DNA from: CBFGTV01 sp965652145
GTDB lineage: Bacteria > Bacillota > Clostridia > Peptostreptococcales > Natronincolaceae
DNA: 49,422 nt
Assembly: GCA_965652145.1 (NCBI GenBank)
Contig: CBFGTV010000022.1
Location: 1-49,422 of the forward strand
Direction: 5' to 3'
The notes below the pieces were generated by a model, which saw only the letters and a list, made by a program, of their open reading frames with translations, made no database searches and was not told the origin of the DNA. The first letter of the stretch is position 1. Each line of letters begins with the position of its first letter. The translations under genes were made by a program, and so were the position numbers. Of the stretch, positions 31,784 to 41,114 are shown one piece after another.

Positions 31784-32854
31784 CTAATTCCGTTGATTTT
31801 TCTGAATGGAAATAAATATTCTGAAGCCTTTATTGGTACTAATATGAATCGTCCCCCCCATAGAGGCAACCCGGTCGGTCATATTTTTAATCCCGATTCC
31901 ACTTTCTGTATGATAGCTGGAGCCTGTTCCATTATCCTGTACAATCAACTGATACAGGGCCGGATGCTCATAGATTTTCACAGAGGCCTCGGTGGCATTG
32001 GAATGTCTGCTGATATTAGACAGGGCCTCCTTGATAACTGCTATAAAGCAGTATTTAATGCTCTTTTCCGGATTAGAGGCTACATCATAGTCAAATGTAA
32101 CAGGGCAAAACTGAAAGGCGGCTATGAGTTTTTGTACCTCTATATATAAATCGATGGATTCCTCGTACAAATTATGAACATTGGCCCGTATACTGTTCAT
32201 GGCCTCTGCCAGGGTATCTTTAATCATTTTTAAATCATTCTTGGTCTGTAGGTCTTGATTGGTGGCCAAAAGGGCACCCACCTGGAGTATTGACCTTGAA
32301 AGCAAATGCCCCACATTGTCGTGTATGTCCCGGGCAATTCGATTTCGTTCCGACAATGTCGCCAGGTTAACCTCATCATCCTGCCTTTCTATAAGCTCCT
32401 TATTTTGCCGCTCAAGCTGCATTGAAATTTCCTTGGCATTATCACGAAGTACATGGTAATCATGCTCTAGTCCTTCAATGGAGGCGGTTCGATGCCTTAA
32501 CAGCCAGACGACGAAAAGTAAGGCTGCAATTAACCAATTATGGAGCCCGTGATTTTGAATGAAGTCAACGAGTAAGGGAAGCAGGGCCACCCCCCAAAGT
32601 CCATTGATCCTGTGTAGAACGATATCATAGCAAATCAGGGGGAGAAAAAATAAAAATGGGGGTTTTAGGATACATATAATTAAAAATACGGCAAATAACC
32701 CTATTCTTACTCTCTCCTGCTGAAAATAGCCTAAAAGGGCACTGAGGCTGATGGAAACTAAAACGGGTACAATTAAGTATTGATTATCAATATAAAGCAG
32801 GTAGACCATCAAAGATACGGCTAAAATAATGAATTTATCAGTTAATGTTTTCAT
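31784..32854 (-). CDS. NarL-partner sensor histidine kinase (HisKA_3)
   Basis: A 356-residue membrane kinase. The first about 120 residues contain five hydrophobic segments and no extracellular sensor domain, then a coiled coil (about 125-165), the HisKA_3 phosphoacceptor ERNRIARDIHDNVGHLL (H178) and a HATPase domain (IKEALSNISRHSNATEA; GTGSSYHTESGIGIKNMTDRV). This small, intramembrane-sensing layout matches LiaS/LnrJ-like kinases that detect membrane-active compounds through their transporter. It forms an operon with the response regulator. Confidence 0.92.
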   Translation of the reverse strand: MKTLTDKFIILAVSLMVYLLYIDNQYLIVPVLVSISLSALLGYFQQERVRIGLFAVFLIICILKPPFLFFLPLICYDIVLHRINGLWGVALLPLLVDFIQNHGLHNWLIAALLFVVWLLRHRTASIEGLEHDYHVLRDNAKEISMQLERQNKELIERQDDEVNLATLSERNRIARDIHDNVGHLLSRSILQVGALLATNQDLQTKNDLKMIKDTLAEAMNSIRANVHNLYEESIDLYIEVQKLIAAFQFCPVTFDYDVASNPEKSIKYCFIAVIKEALSNISRHSNATEASVKIYEHPALYQLIVQDNGTGSSYHTESGIGIKNMTDRVASMGGTIHISTNKGFRIFISIQKNQRN

Positions 32855-33059
32855 TCTACACCAAACCCTTGCTTTAATAGAAACCTGTTTACAATAAATT
32901 CTAGCATGTTAAAGGAGGCTTCTCAAGAAAAATATTACATTTGTCATGGTTCATCAGGAGCTTATTCACTAACAATCCGGGAAGCAATATATTATCATTA
33001 GTATATGGAGGGATAAATAGATTATTGTGAAATTTTTTAGGAAAATGGAGGCGTGCCCT
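32855..33059. promoter_or_regulatory. Divergent control region between kinase and ABC exporter genes
   Basis: About 200 bases separate the two divergent units. No near-consensus promoter stands out on either strand, which fits activator-dependent expression by the adjacent response regulator. Confidence 0.4.
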
Positions 33060-33992
33060 ATGGTAATAAAGGTTAATAATCTTGTTAAGCGATATGATGA
33101 ACTGATCGCACTGGATCATTTAAATTTAGAGGTACAGGAGGGTGAAATCTTTGGTCTTTTAGGCCCCAATGGCTCTGGAAAAACCACTGCCATCAATTGT
33201 ATTTTATCCCTTTTAAAATATGATAAGGGAACCATCGAAATCTATGGCAGGCCCATGTCGCCGGATGCCAACGAAATTAAAGAAAAAATAGGCATTATTA
33301 TGCAAAATGTGGCGGTCTTTGAAGAGCTAAATGTATATGAAAACATTGACTATTTCTGCGGCTTGTATATTTCAGATAAAAAGAGACGACGACAGCTGGT
33401 GGAGGAGGCAATAGAATTTGTTGGTCTCAAGGACTTTAGAAAATTTCATCCAAAAAAGCTGAGCGGTGGTTTGCTTCGTAGATTAAATATAGCCTGTGGC
33501 ATTGCCCACAAGCCAAGGCTGATTATTTTAGACGAGCCCACTGTTGCCGTTGACCCCCAGAGCCGTAACAATATATTGGAGGGCATACAAAAACTCAATC
33601 GAGAGGGGGCCACCATTGTCTACACTTCCCATTATATGGAGGAGGTAGAGGAAATTTGTACAAGAATTGCCATTATGGATAAGGGAAAGATTATTGCCAC
33701 AGGAACCAATGATGAACTGAAGGGCATGATCAATTCCGGTGAAAGGCTTACCATTGAAATATTAAAATTGGATCAGGAGCTCCTGGAGGCAGTCAGAGGC
33801 CTGCCCAATATTCTTTCGGCTGAATATAACGGCAATTTGCTGGTGGCCAAGTCAAGCAAGGGAAAAAATAATCTGTCCGTTCTACTGGACTATTTAAAGA
33901 CAAAAAATATTCCTGTGGGAAAAATTTATTCAGAACCCCCGACACTGAATGACGTATTTCTTGAGATAACCGGAAAAGAGCTAAGGGACTAG
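33060..33992 (+). CDS. ABC transporter ATP-binding protein (LnrL-like)
   Basis: A 310-residue ATPase: Walker A GPNGSGKTT (residues 35-43), Q-loop IIMQNVAVFEELN, signature KLSGGLLRRLNIA, Walker B RLIILDEPTVAVDP and the H-loop TSHYMEE. The C-terminal about 80 residues form an accessory domain typical of drug exporter ATPases (DrrA/CcmA-like). The start at 33060 is set by GGAGG eight bases ahead; a longer frame from 33027 lacks this. It should energise the two permeases downstream. Confidence 0.94.
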   Translation: MVIKVNNLVKRYDELIALDHLNLEVQEGEIFGLLGPNGSGKTTAINCILSLLKYDKGTIEIYGRPMSPDANEIKEKIGIIMQNVAVFEELNVYENIDYFCGLYISDKKRRRQLVEEAIEFVGLKDFRKFHPKKLSGGLLRRLNIACGIAHKPRLIILDEPTVAVDPQSRNNILEGIQKLNREGATIVYTSHYMEEVEEICTRIAIMDKGKIIATGTNDELKGMINSGERLTIEILKLDQELLEAVRGLPNILSAEYNGNLLVAKSSKGKNNLSVLLDYLKTKNIPVGKIYSEPPTLNDVFLEITGKELRD

Positions 33993-34006
33993 AGGGGAGA
34001 GGTAGC

Positions 34007-35161
34007 ATGTTTTTTCATAATTATCGATATCGATTAAAGTGTATTGTCCGGGATCGGCAGATCCTGTTCTGGACGCTGTTATTTCCGATTCTGTTGTCTA
34101 CACTTTTTTATCTGGCCTTTTCAAACATTGCCAATGCTGGTCATTTTACCAATATTAAAATTGCAATTGTCGATAATGAGGAATATCGAAATCATACCAG
34201 CTTCATTAAGGCTATTGAATCAGTTTCGGGCCCGGAAAATGGTGAAGATAGGCAGCCTTTATTTGATGTTCAATATGTGACCCTGAAGGAAGCTGAAGGC
34301 TTGCTGATGGATAATAAAATTGAAGGCTATTTATATTTAGATAATGGCATAAATCTGTTTGTAAAGGAAACAGGTATTAATCAAACGATTATAAAGGGCT
34401 TTCTGGATGACTTTAAGCAAACCACCGCTACGGTTACGACGATTCTCAAGCAAAATCCTAATCAAGACCAGAGCAGCCTGATAATGGATATTTCCAATAG
34501 ACAGGATTTTCTGAAGGAGGTTCCCTTGGGCAAAGCTGACCCCGACAATACCTTAATTTACTTCTACGCCTCAATTGCCATGGCTTGTCTGTATGGCAGC
34601 TTTTGGGGCCTGAAGGAGGTGGCAGACATACAGGCAAATCAAACCTGCCAGGGAGCCCGAATTAGTATGACCCCCGTTCATAAGCTAAAGCTCTTTGGCG
34701 CTTCAATGTTGGCAGCCACCACGGTTCAGTTTGGCATTATTTTGGTTTTCCTAAGCTATTTAGCCCTAGTATTAAAGGTTAGCCTGGGAAATCAATTGGG
34801 CTATATCCTGCTGACCTGTGGGGTTGGAACCATTACCGGTGTTACCTTTGGAACCTGCCTTGGCGCCATTATTAAAAAAAGCGAAGGAATTAAAATTGGT
34901 ATTTTGGTGGTATTTACTAATATTATGTCCTTTCTTGCCGGGATGATGTCTGATAAAATAAAATACATCGTCAGCACCAAGGCTCCTGTTTTAGCCTATC
35001 TTAACCCGATAAATTTGATTGCCGACAGCTTCTATTCCCTGTATTACTATGATAGCCATACAAGATTTTATTTAAATATTGTGCTGCTTTGGGGTTTTGC
35101 AGGGATCTTTAGTATGATCACCTACCTGGTTTTAAGGAGGCAGAAATATGACAGTTTATAA
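34007..35161 (+). CDS. ABC-2 type permease (LnrM-like)
   Basis: A 384-residue membrane protein: one N-terminal helix (LFWTLLFPILLSTLFYLAF), a large extracytoplasmic region of about 150 residues, then five C-terminal helices including YFYASIAMACLYGSFWGLKE. This is the ABC2_membrane_3 layout. GAGGGGAGAGG precedes the ATG, and the 3' end overlaps the next permease by 14 bases. Confidence 0.9.
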   Translation: MFFHNYRYRLKCIVRDRQILFWTLLFPILLSTLFYLAFSNIANAGHFTNIKIAIVDNEEYRNHTSFIKAIESVSGPENGEDRQPLFDVQYVTLKEAEGLLMDNKIEGYLYLDNGINLFVKETGINQTIIKGFLDDFKQTTATVTTILKQNPNQDQSSLIMDISNRQDFLKEVPLGKADPDNTLIYFYASIAMACLYGSFWGLKEVADIQANQTCQGARISMTPVHKLKLFGASMLAATTVQFGIILVFLSYLALVLKVSLGNQLGYILLTCGVGTITGVTFGTCLGAIIKKSEGIKIGILVVFTNIMSFLAGMMSDKIKYIVSTKAPVLAYLNPINLIADSFYSLYYYDSHTRFYLNIVLLWGFAGIFSMITYLVLRRQKYDSL

Positions 35162-36314
35162 GGCCTTTTTTAAAGTGATATATAAAAATATAACTCAAAT
35201 GCTGATTTATATCGTTGTCTTTTTATCCTTGGCCATGGCCATGGCCAACACCAATACCATATCGGTAGATACAGACTTTACAAAGACCAAGGTGAATTTG
35301 GCCTATATCAATGATGATACCGACTCATGGCTGGCCCGGGGATTAAGGGACTACATCGGTGAAAATGCCAACATCGTCACACTCTCAGGGGACCTACAAA
35401 GCCTACAGGATGCTTTGTTTTTCCGAGAAGTTGAATATATTGTAAGGGTGCCTGAGGGCTTTACTAAGGCCTTTTTAACAGATCAAGGGCCTCAGCTGGA
35501 AAAAAGTACAATACCGTCATCAGCCAGTGAAATCTATATTGACAGTCTGATCAACAAGTACCTGAATACAGTTAAAACCTATACTGACCATACAACCAAT
35601 TTAACAGAAGAAGAACTGCTAAAGCTGGTACAAAATGATCTGGCAGAGGAAGTGGAGGTGACAATGAGCCACCCCATGGCAGAGGTTAATAAAAATCAAA
35701 AACGAGTCTACTATTTTAACTACATGTCCTATGCATTGTTTGCTGTGCTGATTTTAGGGGTTTGTACGGTCATGATGGTTTTTAATCAAACAGACTTAAA
35801 AAGGCGAAATTTATGCTCCCCCTTGGGGCTTAAAAATATGAATTTTCAAATGATATTAGGGAATATCAGCTATGCAGTTCTTGCCTGGCTTGTTATGATC
35901 TTACCTAGCTTTTTCCTTTACGGCAGCTTTATGCTGACTCCGAGGGGGCTGTTGTTTTTATTAAATTCCCTGGTCTTTACTTTAACGGCATTAAGCATTA
36001 GCTTTTTACTGGGAAATGTAATCAGAGGTAAAAATGCCATGTCGGCAGCCGCCAATGTGTTTGCTCTAGGAACCAGCTTTATCAGCGGTGTCTTTGTGCC
36101 CCAGGCCCTTCTGGGAAAGGGAGTGCTGAAAATCGCCAGCTTTACACCAAATTATTGGTATGTTAAATCGAATCATATGATTGCAGCCTTAGAAAATTAT
36201 CATATGGAAAGCCTGAGGCCATTATTTACAAATATGCTCATTATGATTGGATTTACTGTGGCAGTTCTATCGGTATCTATCATGGTGATTAAACAGAGGC
36301 AAGTGGAAAATTAG
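35148..36314 (+). CDS. ABC-2 type permease (LnrN-like)
   Basis: A 388-residue permease with the same layout as its neighbour: N-terminal helix (MLIYIVVFLSLAMAMANT), external domain of about 150 residues (FFREVEYIVRVPEGFTKAF) and a C-terminal helix bundle (YMSYALFAVLILGVCTVMMVF; FALGTSFISGVFVPQALLG). It probably heterodimerises with the preceding permease. Together with the kinase/regulator pair the set resembles Bacillus linearmycin-resistance modules that export membrane-targeting polyketides or peptides; the substrate here is unknown. Confidence 0.9.
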   Translation: MTVYKAFFKVIYKNITQMLIYIVVFLSLAMAMANTNTISVDTDFTKTKVNLAYINDDTDSWLARGLRDYIGENANIVTLSGDLQSLQDALFFREVEYIVRVPEGFTKAFLTDQGPQLEKSTIPSSASEIYIDSLINKYLNTVKTYTDHTTNLTEEELLKLVQNDLAEEVEVTMSHPMAEVNKNQKRVYYFNYMSYALFAVLILGVCTVMMVFNQTDLKRRNLCSPLGLKNMNFQMILGNISYAVLAWLVMILPSFFLYGSFMLTPRGLLFLLNSLVFTLTALSISFLLGNVIRGKNAMSAAANVFALGTSFISGVFVPQALLGKGVLKIASFTPNYWYVKSNHMIAALENYHMESLRPLFTNMLIMIGFTVAVLSVSIMVIKQRQVEN

Positions 36315-36357
36315 ACCATAATATTTACCCCTGGCTTTTAATAGCTTTATTAAAAAA

Positions 36358-36412
36358 TAGCTCCTTCCTGGTAGAATTCATGTCTATTTAATTCTTTCAG
36401 GAAGGAGCTTTA
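36358..36412. terminator. Hairpin after the ABC exporter operon
   Basis: AGCTCCTTCCTG (36359-36370) pairs with CAGGAAGGAGCT (36398-36409). The T tract is weak on the plus strand and better on the minus strand, so it could work in both directions. The remaining roughly 220 bases up to the nucleotidyltransferase start hold nothing else I can support. Confidence 0.6.
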
Positions 36413-36629
36413 CTGCCGGTGCAGGGAGAGAAATGTTGATTTTCAAATCCTATAGCTGTAAAAAAACGATAACTGCGTTGTAGATAAGTAGGGCTTTGAA
36501 TTTGACTAGAAAAGAACCATCATCATATAATTAAACTAAGCGAAGATTTTAAATAAGAAAGGGAGAATAGAGAAATGGATCATTAGCTGCTTTTAATTAA
36601 TGCTAAAAATAAACAGAGGTGAGAAGATT

Positions 36630-37463
36630 TTGGATACCGTAGAGAATATATTAATAGCAGTAAAAAATCGATTAAAGGATATTAAGGGAGTAGAAGGAAT
36701 CGTGCTGGGGGGCTCAAGGGCCAGGGGAACCCATCGACCGGATTCCGACATTGATATTGGCATTTATTATGACGAATCTGTTGGAATTGACATAAAGGAA
36801 CTGAATGATGCCGCTTCAGAGCTTGATGATGAGCGTCGGAGCAATATAATTGTCCCCCCGGGGGCCTGGGGAGAATGGATCAATGGTGGAGGATGGCTTG
36901 TGATCGAGGGAAACCATGTGGATTTTATTTTGCGGGATATAAAGAGGGTAGAAGGGGTAATTCAGGACTGTAGCCAGGGAAAAATTACTGCCCATTATCA
37001 TACTGGCCATCCCCATGCCTATATCAATGCCATGTACATGGGGGAGCTTTCTATCAGTAGAATTTTATATGATGCCAAAGGACAGCTTTTACAAATGCAA
37101 GGAAAAACAAAATCATATCCCCCAAAAATGAAGAAAGCAGTTATTGACTATTTCATGTTTGAAGCAGGCTTTTCCCATATGTTTGCGGCAGATAATGGGG
37201 GAAAGGATGACCTGTATTATGTTGCGGGCCATGTGGTTCGGTCTGTATCCTGCTTAAATCAGGTTATTTTCGCCCTCAATGAACAATATTGCATTAATGA
37301 AAAAAAGGCTGTAAAGATGATTGATTCCTTCCATCTAAAACCCATTGACTATAAGGCAAGAATAGATCGGTTGTTTATCAATCTTCCTGAAAAAACGGGT
37401 GAGGCCTGTGAAGAATTAGCGGAGCTGATTCATGAGGTACAATCAATGATTGATGAAAATTGA
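36630..37463 (+). CDS. Nucleotidyltransferase-domain protein
   Basis: A 277-residue protein with a polymerase-beta-like nucleotidyltransferase motif: VLGGSRARGTHRPDSDIDIGIYYDE, i.e. GS-x-x-x-G ... DxD. The third acidic residue is probably in HVDFILRD. The C-terminal half is helical (about residues 150-275) and resembles the accessory domain of streptomycin/kanamycin nucleotidyltransferase-like proteins. It may modify a small molecule or a tRNA/protein; resistance is not implied. TTG at 36630 is chosen because GAGGTGAG lies six bases ahead; the ATG at 36600 has no ribosome site. Confidence 0.8.
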   Translation: MDTVENILIAVKNRLKDIKGVEGIVLGGSRARGTHRPDSDIDIGIYYDESVGIDIKELNDAASELDDERRSNIIVPPGAWGEWINGGGWLVIEGNHVDFILRDIKRVEGVIQDCSQGKITAHYHTGHPHAYINAMYMGELSISRILYDAKGQLLQMQGKTKSYPPKMKKAVIDYFMFEAGFSHMFAADNGGKDDLYYVAGHVVRSVSCLNQVIFALNEQYCINEKKAVKMIDSFHLKPIDYKARIDRLFINLPEKTGEACEELAELIHEVQSMIDEN

Positions 37464-37608
37464 AATAAAAAATGATTGTATTTTGGCCCTGGAGGGTTCC
37501 ATAAGCATAATAGCTTCTGACAGGTAATTATGCTATAATATTTTTAAATACAAGTCTGGGAATACAATATCAAAATTGTATAGTTATTTTATACTAAGGA
37601 TGATGAGA

Positions 37609-38472
37609 ATGAACTACTTAGAGGCCTTTACGTTTCCCAATGAGGATATGGAATTTGGTTTTTTTATGGAGATCAAAAGAACATGCTATGATTCCTTTTA
37701 TCCATTTAAAATATTATCAAGGCATGGTTTTGAACGAATAGATTTTGAGCCTGTGACAATTTTATATGGTGGAAATGGATCGGGAAAATCCACTGCTTTA
37801 AATGTCATTGCTGAAAAGATAGGAATCAAACGGGACTCCATCTTTAATAAGTCAAATTTTTATGCTGACTATGTTAGCCTATGTCAAATGGAGCTGGTAA
37901 AAGAGCTTCCCGAAAGCAGCAGAATTATCACCAGCGATGATGTATTTGATTATATGCTAAATATCCGCCATATGAACGAAGGAATTGATCATAAAAGGGA
38001 AACCTTGTTTGAAGAATATTTGAACGCTAAATATGCAAGCTTCACCATGAGGTCTTTAGCGGATTATGAGGAGCTAAAAAGGGCAAATCAGGCAAAAAGC
38101 AAGACTCAATCCCGCTATGTGAGAAATCGATTGATGGATAATGTAAGGGAATATTCCAATGGAGAAAGTGCTTTTTTATATTTTACTGAAAAAATCGGTG
38201 AGGATGGGCTTTATATATTAGATGAGCCAGAGAACAGCCTTTCCCCAAGACGTCAACTGGAGTTGATGGAGTTGATTATGGATTCCATACGTTATTTTGA
38301 CTGTCAATTCATTATTTCCACCCATTCCCCCTTTCTATTGGCAATGGATGGGGCTAAAATATATGACCTGGATGAAAATCCTGTAGATGTAAAGCATTGG
38401 ACAAGGCTGGAAAATGTACGTACCTATTATGAGTTTTTTAAAAAATATGATGAAGAATTTAGCATTTACTGA
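37609..38472 (+). CDS. AAA/ABC-type ATPase (RecF/SMC-like)
   Basis: A 287-residue single-domain ATPase: Walker A LYGGNGSGKST, signature-like YSNGESAFLYF, Walker B GLYILDEPENSLSPRRQLEL and His switch FIISTHSPFLLAM. It lacks a transporter partner and a nuclease domain and fits the AAA_21/AAA_23 stand-alone group found in defence or stress contexts. ATG at 37609 lies after AAGGATGATGAG; two upstream in-frame ATGs fall inside that site. It sits just ahead of the CRISPR array but is separated from it by a terminator. Confidence 0.82.
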   Translation: MNYLEAFTFPNEDMEFGFFMEIKRTCYDSFYPFKILSRHGFERIDFEPVTILYGGNGSGKSTALNVIAEKIGIKRDSIFNKSNFYADYVSLCQMELVKELPESSRIITSDDVFDYMLNIRHMNEGIDHKRETLFEEYLNAKYASFTMRSLADYEELKRANQAKSKTQSRYVRNRLMDNVREYSNGESAFLYFTEKIGEDGLYILDEPENSLSPRRQLELMELIMDSIRYFDCQFIISTHSPFLLAMDGAKIYDLDENPVDVKHWTRLENVRTYYEFFKKYDEEFSIY

Positions 38473-38490
38473 CAATAGTAGGCTTTTTTA

Positions 38491-38553
38491 AAATTGTCGT
38501 CGACCTCCAATAGCGTAAAAAACCCTGGAGATCGACGACAATTTATTTTTTTG
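38491..38553 (+). terminator. Strong intrinsic terminator after the AAA ATPase gene
   Basis: A 13-bp perfect stem (38491-38503 with 38532-38544), with partial pairing inside the loop, is followed by a T tract. It insulates the CRISPR leader from upstream transcription. Confidence 0.85.
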
Positions 38554-38674
38554 ACAAAAGCCCATCGATTCAATGGTTTGAAATTAAAACAACAGTTTTG
38601 ATATTAACATAATGTTCAAAAACTTCGGTTTTGACATAATATAGTAGATGTGATAATATCAATATATGTAATGG
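38554..38674 (+). promoter_or_regulatory. CRISPR leader with promoter
   Basis: The AT-rich 120 bases before the first repeat hold a perfect -35 (TTGACA, 38631-38636). The -10 is either TAATAT at 38654-38659 (17-base spacing) or GATAAT at 38652-38657 (15-base spacing). Transcription would start close to the first repeat, in agreement with decay of repeats at the far end. Confidence 0.7.
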
Positions 38675-39506
38675 GTTTTAGAAGTACCTATGAGGATTTG
38701 AAACCTGCTGTAAATCCATCTTCATTCTTCAAGGCATTTTCGTTTTAGAAGTACCTATGAGGATTTGAAACCGGTTTTTCCGTTGGTATGTATAGGATTC
38801 GACAAGGTTTTAGAAGTACCTATGAGGATTTGAAACCACAGAAAACAGGGGTATTATAGACCGTTTAGGGATGTTTTAGAAGTACCTATGAGGATTTGAA
38901 ACGGTCATCGAAGCAGCGGTAACATTTCAACAATCCAAGGGTTTTAGAAGTACCTATGAGGATTTGAAACGAAAAACTAGGTATATTTCCTGATGAGATT
39001 GATAATGCTGTTTTAGAAGTACCTATGAGGATTTGAAACAATAATTGATAACTGTAGGCTCCAGTGCTTCCATAGAGTTTTAGAAGTACCTATGAGGATT
39101 TGAAACCAGTTTTGGGCATTACTACGTCTAAATCTGTTAGGGGTTTTAGAAGTACCTATGAGGATTTGAAACGTTTTTTTTCATTTCACCCATGATGTTT
39201 TGGCATAAAGTTTTAGAAGTACCTATGAGGATTTGAAACATAGCATTCCTAAGGACCTCAACCTGTTCCTCATTCAGTTTTAGAAGTACCTATGAGGATT
39301 TGAAACCATCATCTACTCCCTGTAGAGCCTGAATGAGGGTATCCGTTTTAGAAGTACCTATGAGGATTTGAAACTCGTCTTGGACGAAGCCCTCGACACT
39401 AAATTCTGACGTTTTAGAAGTACCTATAAGAATTTGAAACAGGTAAAAGGTCCAGCCTTCCAAGTTTGATTTTGAGGTTTTAGAAGTACCTATGAGGATT
39501 TAAATA
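38675..39506 (+). CRISPR. Type I-B CRISPR array, 13 repeats and 12 spacers
   Basis: The 30-base repeat begins GTTTTAGAAGTACC and ends GAGGATTTGAAAC. Repeat starts are 38675, 38742, 38807, 38873, 38941, 39010, 39077, 39143, 39210, 39277, 39345, 39411 and 39477; spacers are 35-39 bases. Repeats 1-11 are identical. Repeat 12 has two G-to-A changes, and repeat 13 loses the GAAAC end, so the leader-distal end is on the right and transcription is left to right. The ATTTGAAAC-type 3' end is typical of clostridial I-B repeats cut by Cas6. No spacer was seen to match this window by eye. Confidence 0.98.
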
Positions 39507-39583
39507 AGAAATCGTCTTTCAGTTTCAGACATAAGTATTGCTTTGACCTAAAAAGTTGAAGCGCTATATTTGTTTCTCCTTTA

Positions 39584-39609
39584 TCATCTCAAAGAGGTGA
39601 TTTTTTTTT
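39584..39609 (+). terminator. Terminator downstream of the CRISPR array
   Basis: TCATCTC (39584-39590) pairs, with one G-T wobble, with GAGGTGA (39594-39600), followed by nine T residues. Confidence 0.75.
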
Positions 39610-39658
39610 GCATTTGTTGGAATTGATGAAATTTTTTTGTTTTTACTCCTAATATGAC

Positions 39659-39738
39659 GTACCGAATGTAAAAAACATTCTAATACAGAATTTACATTCA
39701 GGAGGTGCTCCCAACATACTAAATTACCTAGTCGGTAC
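39659..39738. other. Nested inverted repeats, possible structured RNA or element remnant
   Basis: GTACCGA (39659-39665) and TCGGTAC (39732-39738) enclose GAATGTAAA (39664-39672) and TTTACATTC (39691-39699). GAATGT can alternatively pair with ACATTC at 39675-39680, giving two exclusive hairpins. The rest of 39610-39890 is AT-rich and without a gene; it should hold the LysR promoter. Confidence 0.4.
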
Positions 39739-39890
39739 TTTAAGTTATTCAGTATGGCTCAATTATAGGGATATAGCAAGAAAGGATAAAGATTATTGAT
39801 AACAAATTCTTAATAGCGTATAATAATGAAAAGTAATGCTGCTTAGAATAAAATAATGCCATTTAATGGTGGTCACAGGAGGGAGCTGCA

Positions 39891-40808
39891 ATGCTGTTAC
39901 AGCAATTGGTCTATTTTGTAGAAGTAGCAGAGCAAGGGAGTATTAATAAAGCAGCAGAAAAGCTACTGCTGACACAGCCCAATTTAAGCAAAGCCATCAT
40001 GAATTTAGAGGCAGAGCTGGGAATTCAGATTTTTCATCGAAATAATAAAGGCGTGATCCTGACGGATGATGGGAAAAAGCTTTATCAATACTCTCGTACC
40101 ATCCTAAATCAAATGAACCTCATCACCAATATTTCTGCCAAGGATGCCTCCCGTGTCCTTTCAATTTCTTCTTATCCCATTATTACTATGTCCAAGTTAT
40201 TAAGCAATTTTTATATGAAGTATAAGGAAGCAGATATTATCTTTAATCTGACCGAGGGACGACTTCAAGAGGTGATAGAGCAGGTGGAAAGCGGAGAATC
40301 AGAGGTTGGTTTTATCATGAGTAACCATGCTCAAAGCAGAGAGCTTAAACATATGCTTAATTACAAAAATTTAGAGCTCAATATGATTGGTAAAGATACC
40401 TGGTATTTGAATGTAGGGCCATATAGTCCCTTCTATCATCGGAAAGAAGTGGCAATGGAAGAATTAAAAGCCTATCCATGTGTTCGATTACCCGATGATT
40501 ATTTCTCCCATCTTAGCTTTTATTTGGAAATTGATGGAATCAAGTTAACAGAGCTGAAGCGGGTTGTATACGTTAATAATGGAGCTTCGATTATTAATTT
40601 GCTGCAAAACACAGATGTATATCGCTTTGGGCCTTTACTCAGTGCACCAGATTATAAACGGTATGGAATTCATACCATCCCTATCAAAAATTGCAATCTA
40701 CAGATAAATGTCGGATGGATACGAAGAAAAAAAGAAATTTTGAGCAAAGAAGCAGAAGCTTTTGTGACCATGCTTCAAACTTTATATCCCATTTCTCATG
40801 AATATTAA
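39891..40808 (+). CDS. LysR family transcriptional regulator
   Basis: A 305-residue LysR protein: the N-terminal helix-turn-helix (VAEQGSINKAAEKLLLTQPNLSKAIMNLEAELGIQIFHRNNKGV) is followed by a two-subdomain effector-binding fold (residues about 90-300). GGAGGGAGC precedes the ATG. Although it has a terminator after it, the M20 peptidase/transport genes follow on the same strand and are the likely targets. The effector is unknown. Confidence 0.93.
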   Translation: MLLQQLVYFVEVAEQGSINKAAEKLLLTQPNLSKAIMNLEAELGIQIFHRNNKGVILTDDGKKLYQYSRTILNQMNLITNISAKDASRVLSISSYPIITMSKLLSNFYMKYKEADIIFNLTEGRLQEVIEQVESGESEVGFIMSNHAQSRELKHMLNYKNLELNMIGKDTWYLNVGPYSPFYHRKEVAMEELKAYPCVRLPDDYFSHLSFYLEIDGIKLTELKRVVYVNNGASIINLLQNTDVYRFGPLLSAPDYKRYGIHTIPIKNCNLQINVGWIRRKKEILSKEAEAFVTMLQTLYPISHEY

Positions 40809-40852
40809 CCTTAAGAACACATCCAAAGCTGGATGTGTTCTTAAGGTTTTAG
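40807..40852 (+). terminator. Very strong intrinsic terminator after the LysR gene
   Basis: A 19-bp perfect stem (40807-40825 with 40830-40848, loop AAGC) starts within the stop codon and is followed by TTTT. The following about 260 bases up to the peptidase contain no gene; a LysR-activated promoter is expected there. Confidence 0.9.
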
Positions 40853-41114
40853 GTAAAGTGAATATAACATCTTGGAATTTCAATAATTGTGTTATCAATG
40901 AGAGTTATAACTGAGATATAAAAAATATAGCTTAGACAGCAAAAAAATCCTTTGCTATAGTTAAATCAAATGTACAAGGTGTCCGGGCCATTTGTGCAAT
41001 CGTTGTCAAATATGTAAAACATTCTTTCGGTGTTAATTAACTCAGAAGGTAATTCATCATTGGACAGGACGAGTGTTAAGCCCACCGATATAAAAGTCTG
41101 AAAGGAGACAGATT

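Noticed and set aside
37609..38472. AAA ATPase as part of the CRISPR system or a two-gene defence system
   Set aside because: A strong terminator separates it from the leader, and no nuclease or helicase partner lies next to it.
36630..38472. Nucleotidyltransferase plus ATPase as a toxin-antitoxin pair
   Set aside because: The nucleotidyltransferase is larger than MenA/AbiEii-type minimal toxins and the genes are about 145 bases apart; nothing supports pairing.
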